Positions 6,244 through 13,765 of a DNA stretch of 14,775 nucleotides are shown here, in pieces. The notes under the pieces are model-generated. The model was not told where the DNA came from. It saw only the letters and a list, made by a program, of their open reading frames with translations, and searched no databases. Origin of the DNA: an uncultured Bacteroidaceae bacterium. GTDB taxonomy: Bacteria; Bacteroidota; Bacteroidia; Bacteroidales; Bacteroidaceae. Made by a program: the position numbers and the translations under genes. The stretch covers positions 1 through 14,775 of the forward strand of contig CAJGDX010000049.1 of assembly GCA_904502185.1 (NCBI GenBank). Direction: 5' to 3'. Every line of letters begins with the position of its first letter. Position 1 is the first letter of the stretch.

Positions 6244-9200
6244 TCAAATAACATTCCCATCTTTATCGATATACATACATTTATCACCCAAATATACCAT
6301 CGCTTTACCTTCGAAAAATGATGAGGCATCATCATATACCATAGGAACAACCAATTCACCTTTTACATTTATAAAGCCAAATTTTGACCCTTTAAAACCA
6401 AAGCCTTCACTCGATTTTCCATCGCTCACCCAAGCCAATCCCTCACTAAAATCACCCACATCGTTATACCTATCATGTTGAACGATCTCATTGCCATTGA
6501 TATCAACAAATCCCCACCTATTGTTTAACAAGCCACCTGATGGCGCACTAACAGCAGCCATGCCCCAATAAAATGGTCGACAATACATATATTTTGGTTC
6601 TATTACAACATCGCCATCAGCATTGGCAAATCCTTGTTTGTCGTCAAACTCTATTACAGATAAAACTTTATCTTCATTGTTTTGAGACGGAATTACATCA
6701 TGCCTGCATATATGTTCAACAGATAATAATTGCCATGAATTGCCATCATAAACTTCAGCGGCATTGTTTTTAATGCGTAAAGCATGGTTATATATGCATG
6801 GAATAACGACTTCTCCATCGTGATTTATATACCCCCATAGATTATTGTGCTCGACAAGGATGAGTGGTTCACAAAGAAATACAGATTTTCGCTCTTTCAT
6901 TCCTCTTAATATTTCGGGAGTACCATCGTAAAGCATTGCCAATGCCTCATATGCGTCACGATAATCTTCATCCTTATAACTACCGCCTGCATCATCACGA
7001 TAAGCCACATCGCACATACGTAACCACTTCTCTATTGTCAAAACTGCATCATGAATTAATCCTTGGTTTTGTTGTAGTTTAAGCAATTGATTATATATAG
7101 GACGTAAATACCCAAGATCGGCATAGTAACAATAAAAATAATTGTATTTATGCTCAATATGATAACGGCATGCAATCTCAAACCTTTTCTCTAAATGTTT
7201 AAGCAGTCTCTGCTCCAATCCATTTCTACGATATACATCTTCTATTTCATAGAACAATAGTAGTTGTGCATCACCATCAATATGATGGTAATAACTTTGC
7301 CATAAAGCATCACGGACAGTTTCCAACATACTCACTTGTTTATCCTTATACCCATTTTCGCCATAACACTTGCTAAGTGAAATGAAGATATTTATATAAT
7401 TTTCGCTTATTGCAAAATTATTAGGAATATCATATATTGGTCTTGATAATATAGTTAAATTTTTTTCTATCAATTCATCAACAATCCCATTGTTGCCACG
7501 CTCACTGTATAATTTTATAACATAGAGTAATTTTTCGGAATAACTATTAAAAATCTCTTCATCGAACTCAGAGACATCGAGTTTGCGGATATTCAACAAC
7601 ACGAACTGTTCCAAGGCTGCGCACAATACTTCCGGATCTTCGACAACAACATCATCCAACACGGCATCAGTGTTCTCTTCGGCAACCTCTTGCAAACAGT
7701 TATTATCATAAAAAGTATCCAAGTCTTCAATATTACCTATTGATATTGAAGCAACATCGGGTTCTTCATAAGTGCTGTCGTAATATGATTTTTCATCAGT
7801 TTGACCAACCTGCACATTGGGTTCATATTTTATATGATACATTTCGAGAAGAAGCGTTTGTGGAAATTCCTCACCATCGTGACGTTCAACATAGGCTTCA
7901 ATCAAATCTCTTGCAATAGAATCGAATTTATTCATAAATCTTGAATTTACGTCATAAAATTCTTTTGAATCAACCCAAGTGAGTATATTCATATAATTTG
8001 TGTGCATACGCGATGAAAGCCTCTGCAACTCGGCAAGAGTAATCGCAAAGTTTAATCTGCCAAAAGAAGAGGTAAAGCAGCTGTAAACATCAAGTACGTT
8101 ATACAAAGAAAAATCAGCTTCGTTCACAAACCATTCCAATTCATCTATTACACGACTAAAAGATTCGTAATATTCGGGAATCAACGCTTCATCTCTGCGA
8201 CATCTACGCGACAAAGCACTGTTATACAATACCCAACGACGATAGAATGTGTCAAAATCAATATTTCTTATTGCCTTATCGTATTTTTCTTTGTTTCGGA
8301 AATATACTTCACGTATTTTGGTAAACATTGCCTTATACTCCTGAAACATATCATTAAAATCTACGTAATCAAAATATACCTCATGGGCAACCAGAAAATT
8401 TGCTAACATTTTACCGTCGCCATTATACACATCGGCATCGGTAAAAAACTTAAAAAACAGAGGGTATATTTGCAACAACAGATTATTTTTGCGCTCGGGT
8501 TCTTCTATATAGTAATCTATTTCACTCAATAGAGTTTCCACCCAATAAATGCTATCGTCAAATCGGGAACAAGAATAATACAGCGACATATAACCTTCCA
8601 AAAATGCAAGAGTCATTTCTTCATAGTGCAACAACAAAGTAAACATAGATTTTGCAATCTTGGTTGTATAATTGCTGTAATTATAATTTAATTTCTCTAA
8701 ATAATAATATAAATCTTGGTAAGCACCGTGGGCTACTGTCTGAAAAACAAATTCATCGATGTTGCCATTGCCTTTATTGACCTCATCTACCAATAGACCC
8801 ATCAGTCTCTCAGTCAATGTTACAATATATTCACTATCACAGCATCGCATCTGCTGTTTGAAAATGGCGTGCGTAAATACCCATCTATTATCAAGACCAT
8901 TATTGGAGATAATCCCTTTGAGCCAATATCTAAGACTGGCAAATTCCAAATGATTCCATTTATCACCAAGAAGTTTTTCGAGTTGTAGTTCCGTCAACCC
9001 ATACTCCGATATTGCGATATAAGACATCACCTCTTTTGTTAGTTCCGGGGAAAAATATCTACAAGAAACAGAAACAAAGTGATTGAACAGCGACTCTGGT
9101 GTGGGAGGCATCTGTTCGATAACATTTTTCAAATAGTTGTCTATTTTATTGTCCTCGCCATCAAGCATACAATTGTGTATTTGCCTGAAATCATCTGAAC

Positions 9201-10680
9201 CAAACTCTGATAATATGGTGAGAGCGACTTTTAACCATAGTGGAGAGGTATGACTGGGCTTCCCATTCTCATCGGTTATATTCAGCAGCCTGTCAACATT
9301 TGCTTGCGAAAGTTCTTTATACTGAGACGTAAGAACACTATTTACCAACAACAGAGCATCTTCGCGACTAAAATTATCAATATCAATTAATTCATACTTG
9401 GAATTCTGCTTTACTATATCCTCGGCATATCCGGGTAATGTAGTACAAACAAAAGGAACATTGGCGGGAATGAAATCCCACTTGCTTAACAATTTATCAT
9501 TTACAAAACTATCCAATGAGTCAATAAGTATAATAGGATGATAGCCTTTTATCTGAGAAATTGCACACAAATCCCTAAAATCATCTTTATTATATTGGTG
9601 TGAAACATCATCGGGGTTGTCACCTAGCGCCACTTTAAGTTGTCTGCACCAATTATCTAACATTGTATGAATTGATTTTGATTTTGGAGTAATACCGGCA
9701 GCATGCGCCAACAGCAGCAACGAGCCTTCACCAATAACATTGTTAAGCGATTTATACAATGCGCTAAACAAATAACTCTTACCACATCCAGAAGTTCCAC
9801 AAAGAAACAATCCTCTCTTGTTGTTCAATAATGCAGAAAGGTTGGAACCACCAAGAAGGAAATCACGCAAATCGGCAATAAGTTGCTTGCGGCCTACAAA
9901 ATCACGAACATTGTAGGATATAAAATTATCCAACGCCTTTATTTCACTATTTACTGTACCATAACTATCATCTGCATTGGTATCTGCCGTCTCCACATCG
10001 GCCTTTATATCGTTTAGTATAGCATTGTATAATCTTTCACCAAATTCGTTCAATTTTTCAAAACTACCGGTATGGGTATTCCATTTTGCTGTGTATTCTA
10101 TTACCTCACAATCAACTTTTTTATCATCGACTAAATCATATATTTTTTTTCTTAGTTTTTCAAGTTTATCAGCCGCCAGAGCATTATCATCGGAAAATTG
10201 TGCAAACTCTTCATTGTTCATTCCTTTATAAGAATCCATACTGCGCAAACAAAAGAAACTATGCTTTACAAATTCTTCTAAACCCAGTACGCCAAAGATA
10301 ATCTCTAATTCCGTAACACTTTTCTCTTCATTTATATCTTTAAATATAGTTCTATCACATTTATCAAGGTGCTGAATTGTTTCATTCATCCTTTCGTAAG
10401 ATGGTATCCAACCATACCTATTGCCTAATAAACCTACAAAATAGGGACGTGTATGCTTTATTGCATCTAAGCATACATGTAGAACTTTTGCTTCACGGGC
10501 ACTTTCATCCATATTGCGTGTATCAACTCCCCACCTCAAATCCACAGTTTGCACAGTTACACGATATTGCTCAAGTTCGTCATTCAAACGTGGCACTATA
10601 TACTTACGTATATAATCGCGTTCAGCTTGCATGTCATTAAATGTACTGCTGATAAATATGCTTATAGTTTTCCATTTCAT
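6244..10680 (-). CDS. DUF4062 - STAND/NACHT-type NTPase - helical - WG-repeat protein, candidate defence or conflict protein
   Basis: Intact 1478-aa cytoplasmic protein without signal peptide or clear membrane segments. Residues ~1-130 are a DUF4062 domain (ISSTFNDMQAERD at 10-22; YFVGLLGNRYGWIP at 80-93; SVTELEI at 121-127), TIR-like and found N-terminal to NTPases, as in animal TEP1 and NWD1. Residues ~255-500 are a STAND P-loop NTPase: Walker A GTSGCGKS 295-302, Walker B IILIDSLD with D387 and D390, then NVPFVCTTLPG (407-417), resembling the NWD1/NPHP3/TEP1 clade, and a winged-helix-like region. Residues ~510-1280 are helical, rich in aromatic residues, and not recognised; an acidic stretch lies at ~961-1018. 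Residues ~1282-1478 are WG beta-repeats. Family knowledge: STAND proteins are ATP switches in which a C-terminal sensor triggers an N-terminal effector. Defence is inferred. AT-rich composition contrasts with both flanks, and terminators bound the gene, suggesting transfer. No strong promoter is seen; TATTTTTA (10695-10702) is an imperfect -7. Confidence 0.9.
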   Translation of the reverse strand: MKWKTISIFISSTFNDMQAERDYIRKYIVPRLNDELEQYRVTVQTVDLRWGVDTRNMDESAREAKVLHVCLDAIKHTRPYFVGLLGNRYGWIPSYERMNETIQHLDKCDRTIFKDINEEKSVTELEIIFGVLGLEEFVKHSFFCLRSMDSYKGMNNEEFAQFSDDNALAADKLEKLRKKIYDLVDDKKVDCEVIEYTAKWNTHTGSFEKLNEFGERLYNAILNDIKADVETADTNADDSYGTVNSEIKALDNFISYNVRDFVGRKQLIADLRDFLLGGSNLSALLNNKRGLFLCGTSGCGKSYLFSALYKSLNNVIGEGSLLLLAHAAGITPKSKSIHTMLDNWCRQLKVALGDNPDDVSHQYNKDDFRDLCAISQIKGYHPIILIDSLDSFVNDKLLSKWDFIPANVPFVCTTLPGYAEDIVKQNSKYELIDIDNFSREDALLLVNSVLTSQYKELSQANVDRLLNITDENGKPSHTSPLWLKVALTILSEFGSDDFRQIHNCMLDGEDNKIDNYLKNVIEQMPPTPESLFNHFVSVSCRYFSPELTKEVMSYIAISEYGLTELQLEKLLGDKWNHLEFASLRYWLKGIISNNGLDNRWVFTHAIFKQQMRCCDSEYIVTLTERLMGLLVDEVNKGNGNIDEFVFQTVAHGAYQDLYYYLEKLNYNYSNYTTKIAKSMFTLLLHYEEMTLAFLEGYMSLYYSCSRFDDSIYWVETLLSEIDYYIEEPERKNNLLLQIYPLFFKFFTDADVYNGDGKMLANFLVAHEVYFDYVDFNDMFQEYKAMFTKIREVYFRNKEKYDKAIRNIDFDTFYRRWVLYNSALSRRCRRDEALIPEYYESFSRVIDELEWFVNEADFSLYNVLDVYSCFTSSFGRLNFAITLAELQRLSSRMHTNYMNILTWVDSKEFYDVNSRFMNKFDSIARDLIEAYVERHDGEEFPQTLLLEMYHIKYEPNVQVGQTDEKSYYDSTYEEPDVASISIGNIEDLDTFYDNNCLQEVAEENTDAVLDDVVVEDPEVLCAALEQFVLLNIRKLDVSEFDEEIFNSYSEKLLYVIKLYSERGNNGIVDELIEKNLTILSRPIYDIPNNFAISENYINIFISLSKCYGENGYKDKQVSMLETVRDALWQSYYHHIDGDAQLLLFYEIEDVYRRNGLEQRLLKHLEKRFEIACRYHIEHKYNYFYCYYADLGYLRPIYNQLLKLQQNQGLIHDAVLTIEKWLRMCDVAYRDDAGGSYKDEDYRDAYEALAMLYDGTPEILRGMKERKSVFLCEPLILVEHNNLWGYINHDGEVVIPCIYNHALRIKNNAAEVYDGNSWQLLSVEHICRHDVIPSQNNEDKVLSVIEFDDKQGFANADGDVVIEPKYMYCRPFYWGMAAVSAPSGGLLNNRWGFVDINGNEIVQHDRYNDVGDFSEGLAWVSDGKSSEGFGFKGSKFGFINVKGELVVPMVYDDASSFFEGKAMVYLGDKCMYIDKDGNVI
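6247..6837 (-). repeat. C-terminal WG beta-repeat array of the STAND protein
   Basis: This encodes residues ~1282-1478. Repeat units carry the pattern WGyin-DGevVIp-xYd, with motifs starting at WGYINHDGEVVIP (~1282), QGFANADGDVVIEPKY (~1349), WGFVDINGNEIV (~1389), FGFINVKGELVVPMVY (~1434) and a last degenerate CMYIDKDGNVI (~1468). Spacing of roughly 35-70 residues is irregular. WG repeats usually form small beta units in ligand- or protein-binding surfaces; here they occupy the sensor position of a STAND protein. Confidence 0.82.
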
Positions 10681-10740
10681 AGCTATAGGTTTTATAAAAA
10701 TACAATCGCAAGTTAATCATTTTTTCTCATTTATACCTAC

Positions 10741-10777
10741 AAAAAATGCGCCTGCAGAGAATGTAGGCGCATTTTTT
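10741..10777 (-). terminator. Rho-independent terminator closing the GH110-esterase operon (bidirectional shape)
   Basis: Perfect 13-bp inverted repeat AAAAAATGCGCCT (10741-10753) and AGGCGCATTTTTT (10765-10777). On the minus strand it begins 17 bases after the stop at 10795 and ends in six T. The symmetric A/T flanks mean it could act in both directions. It separates the glycan operon from the STAND gene, whose start codon is only 60 bases further along, so that gene needs its own promoter in 10681-10740 or depends on read-through. Confidence 0.88.
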
Positions 10778-10794
10778 AGTTGATTAAGAGCTGT

Positions 10795-12264
10795 TTACTT
10801 TATTCCTAAATCTTCAATCTCCCAGTTGTCGCTGCGGAAAGAGGGAAGAGGAAGACCGAGCAGTGTCTTTACGTTAGCCTCGAACGAGTAGTTCTGATAA
10901 GCATAGCGCACTGCAACGGGTTCGGGAACTGAGTCTGACCACACTTCGATGGTGTTCTTGCACCACATGTGGTTAGCCTTTGCAGGGTAGAACTTCTTGT
11001 CGGCACCGGCAACCTCGAAGCCTTTGGCAGCCTCGCGGGCGTTGAAGCAATCCTGCTGTGTGGGGTCGGCAACGTCGAAGTTGTATGCACGTGTCATATT
11101 GGCAAAGCTGAGTTCCAGTTTGTTACCCTTCTTCTCGAAAGATTTGAACCGGGGAGATTTTGCGGGCAAACCCTCGACGCCATAGTCGTTGGTGAGTGCA
11201 AGGTTGGCAAGACGCTCTCCTACCTTGTCTTTTGCTGCGGGGTGAATGAGTCCGTAGTCGCCAATGTCGGTTGTGCAGACAATGTCGCAGTTCTCAACCT
11301 GGTCGGCAATCTTCCACTGTTCGTCGACAAAGACAGCTGTTCCACGCAGTTTGTGACCTTCGTAGCAGTAGGGTGCAATCTGTGTGAAGTAGAAAGGCAT
11401 ATTGTCGTTGCCCCAGTCCTTGCGCCATGCTTTAATCATTGCCGTCTGCAATTTTGCATAGTCGAACCAGTTGTAACGGTTGGCGCAGCCCTGGTACCAG
11501 ATAAATCCTTTGGCTGTGAATTTGTTGATGGGGCTTATCATTCCGTTGTAAAGCACATTGTTGGTGTTGGGGCCACGATATTTCTTGTCAAAGTCGACAT
11601 TACGACCCTCTACGCCATCGAGAGACTCTTTGCTCATCCATGCCTCGATACGTGTACCTCCCCAGTTGGCTGTGATAAGACCTACGGGTACATTCAGCAT
11701 CTTCTGAAGCTGCTTGCCAAAGAAGTAGGCTGCTGCACTGAAGGTACGCACTGTCATGGGAGAAGACTCGCGCCATGTTGTGTCGCAATCCTCAACAGGG
11801 GTAGCTGAAGTGCAACGGGGAACGGTGAACATACGGATTTCGGAATATTTGTAGGCCTCTTTAATATGGTCCATTGCTCCGTCAACGGGCTGATACATGT
11901 ATCCGCCTACGGGCATTTCCATGTTAGACTGGCCGCTGCATACCCACACCTCGCCCAGGAGGATGTTTGTAAGTTCTGTCTTTTCGCCATCGTCGAAAGT
12001 GAGTGTGTAGGGGCCGCCTGCATCCACAGTGGGGATTGTAGTTGCCCATTTGCCATCCTTATCGGCCTTTACTCTGAATTTCTCATTTGTCCACGATGCT
12101 GTGATTTTCACATTTTTGTTAGCATCGGCTGTTCCCCACAGATTGACATTGGTATTGCGCTGCAACACCATATTGCTGCCGATTACCGAGGGAAGAGTCA
12201 CCTTTGCCTGCGCCGCGCCAAATACGCAGGCGAGCATTGCTGCAAGTATTGATAATTTTTTCAT
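10795..12264 (-). CDS. Secreted sialate O-acetylesterase-like SGNH esterase, with altered QGE motif
   Basis: 489-aa exported SASA-family (PF03629) carbohydrate esterase, expected to remove O-acetyl groups from sugars. Signal peptide residues 1-20 (MKKLSILAAMLACVFGAAQA), cleaved before KV. Residues ~25-100 form an Ig/jelly-roll-like domain (NMVLQRNTNVNLWG); the SGNH domain follows. Nucleophile S110 in CSGQSNMEMP; NWGGTRIEAW at 200-209 (oxyanion block); Asp/His block DIGDYGLIHP with D333/D336 and H341. Odd point: the family motif WYQGExN reads WYQGCAN, with C260 (codon 11485-11487) in place of the conserved Glu, whereas the neighbouring paralogue keeps Glu. The start follows the paralogue's stop by 18 bases; this is the last gene of the operon, followed by a terminator. 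The two proteins align without gaps over at least the first ~350 residues, so they arose by tandem duplication. Activity may be shifted or reduced; substrate is unproven. Confidence 0.9.
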   Translation of the reverse strand: MKKLSILAAMLACVFGAAQAKVTLPSVIGSNMVLQRNTNVNLWGTADANKNVKITASWTNEKFRVKADKDGKWATTIPTVDAGGPYTLTFDDGEKTELTNILLGEVWVCSGQSNMEMPVGGYMYQPVDGAMDHIKEAYKYSEIRMFTVPRCTSATPVEDCDTTWRESSPMTVRTFSAAAYFFGKQLQKMLNVPVGLITANWGGTRIEAWMSKESLDGVEGRNVDFDKKYRGPNTNNVLYNGMISPINKFTAKGFIWYQGCANRYNWFDYAKLQTAMIKAWRKDWGNDNMPFYFTQIAPYCYEGHKLRGTAVFVDEQWKIADQVENCDIVCTTDIGDYGLIHPAAKDKVGERLANLALTNDYGVEGLPAKSPRFKSFEKKGNKLELSFANMTRAYNFDVADPTQQDCFNAREAAKGFEVAGADKKFYPAKANHMWCKNTIEVWSDSVPEPVAVRYAYQNYSFEANVKTLLGLPLPSFRSDNWEIEDLGIK

Positions 12265-12282
12265 GACTTTTTACCTTGTTGA

Positions 12283-13752
12283 TTATTTTAATTCTTCGTT
12301 TTTGATCTCCCACTGGTCGCTGCGGAACGAGGGCAATGCCTGACCCAACTGTGTGCGCACGTTTGCATCGTACGAGTAGTTGCAGTATGCGTAACGAACA
12401 GCTACGGGATTGGGAACTGAGTCCGACCACACCTCTATGATGTTGGTCCACCAACGGTGATTGCCCTTTGCAGGGTAGAACTTGCCATCCTCGCCGGCAA
12501 CCTCGAAGCCTTTGGCCTGTTCGCGGCCATAGAAGCAGCTTGACATTCTGTAGTCGAGGGGGTCTGTGGTGTAGGGAGGTGCAATATTCTTGAAGTGAAG
12601 TTCGAGCTTATTCTCTTTTACAATGAAGTAGTCGAAACGGGGAGCCTTTGAGGGCAAGCCTTTGATGCCATAGTCGTTGTCGAGCGCAAGCATGGCAAGA
12701 CGCCAAGCCACTCTCTTTTTCTTCAACGGGTGTATGTGGCTGTAGTCGCCTGCATCCTGCGTGGTTGCAACATCGCAGTATTCAATTTCGTCGGCTGCCT
12801 TCCACTGCTGGTCGATAAAGAGTGCGTTGAGGCGCTTTTTGGGACCTTCGTAGCAGTAGGGTGCAATCTGTGTGATGTAGAAGGGCATCTTGTCGTTACC
12901 CCAGATTTTGCGCCACAATGCAACTTGTGCTTTCTGAAGTTTTGCATAGTCGTACCAGTTGGGGCGGTTAGACTCGCCCTGATACCAGATGAAGCCCTTG
13001 GCTGTGAAGTTGCAGATGGGGCGTATCATTCCGTTGTAGAGCGCAGCGTGTGCATTCTCGTTCTTGCGGCGTGAGTCAAAGGCTGCATTGCGTCCTTCGA
13101 TTGCTGTGATGCTCTCTTTGCTCATCCATGCCTCGATGATGGTACCGCCCCAGTTGGCTGTTACAATACCTACGGGCACGTCGAGCATTTTGTTGAGTTC
13201 CTTTGCAAAGAGATAGGCAATGGCACTGTATGTGCGCACTGTCATGGGGTTTGAGGTGCGCCAGATGGTGTCGCAGTCCTCTTTAGGGGTATCGGAAATG
13301 CAACGGGGAACGGTGAACATACGGATGTTGGGATATTCGTATGCCTCGGCTATGTCTGACTCAACTCCGTCGATGGGCTGGTACATGTATCCGCCTACGG
13401 GCATCTCCATATTGGACTGTCCGCTTGCTATCCACACCTCGCCCAGGAGGATGTTTGTAAGTTCAGTCTTTTCGCCGTCGTCAAAAGTCATTGTGTAGGG
13501 GCCACCTGCATCGGTTGTGGGGATGGTGGTTGCCCACTTGCCATCCTTGTCGGCCTTCACGCTGAATTTCTCCTTTGTCCACGATGCTGTGATCGTCACT
13601 TTTTTGTTTGCCTCGGCTGTTCCCCACAGATTGACGTTGGTGTTGCGCTGAAGCACCATGTCGCTGCCGAGGATAGAGGGCAAAAGGACTTTAGCCTGCG
13701 CTGCAGGCAGCAGGCAGGCTAAAGCTATTAAAAGAAATGATATTCTTTTCAT
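12283..13752 (-). CDS. Secreted sialate O-acetylesterase-like SGNH esterase, canonical motifs
   Basis: 489-aa exported SASA-family carbohydrate O-acetylesterase. The start chosen is the ATG at 13752, which begins a signal peptide (MKRISFLLIALACLLPAAQA, cleavage before KV) and gives exactly the paralogue's length; an upstream in-frame TTG would add seven unneeded residues. Ig-like domain at ~25-100, then the SGNH core: S110 in ASGQSNMEMP, NWGGTIIEAW at 200-209, WYQGESN with E260, and D333/D336-H341 in QDAGDYSHIHP. All family blocks are present, so it is probably active. It starts 13 bases after the GH110 stop and is followed after 18 bases by its paralogue, so all three are one transcript. Likely role: removing O-acetyl groups from sialic acid or other sugars that block the glycosidases in the same locus. 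The sugar is inferred from family name and context only. Confidence 0.92.
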   Translation of the reverse strand: MKRISFLLIALACLLPAAQAKVLLPSILGSDMVLQRNTNVNLWGTAEANKKVTITASWTKEKFSVKADKDGKWATTIPTTDAGGPYTMTFDDGEKTELTNILLGEVWIASGQSNMEMPVGGYMYQPIDGVESDIAEAYEYPNIRMFTVPRCISDTPKEDCDTIWRTSNPMTVRTYSAIAYLFAKELNKMLDVPVGIVTANWGGTIIEAWMSKESITAIEGRNAAFDSRRKNENAHAALYNGMIRPICNFTAKGFIWYQGESNRPNWYDYAKLQKAQVALWRKIWGNDKMPFYITQIAPYCYEGPKKRLNALFIDQQWKAADEIEYCDVATTQDAGDYSHIHPLKKKRVAWRLAMLALDNDYGIKGLPSKAPRFDYFIVKENKLELHFKNIAPPYTTDPLDYRMSSCFYGREQAKGFEVAGEDGKFYPAKGNHRWWTNIIEVWSDSVPNPVAVRYAYCNYSYDANVRTQLGQALPSFRSDQWEIKNEELK

Positions 13753-13765
13753 TATTTCGGAAGTA

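Noticed and set aside
10969..11808. Plus-strand open frame (279 codons) opposite the downstream acetylesterase
   Set aside because: It is antisense to a gene with signal peptide and SGNH motifs. The similar antisense frame over the paralogue shows it is a codon-bias shadow.
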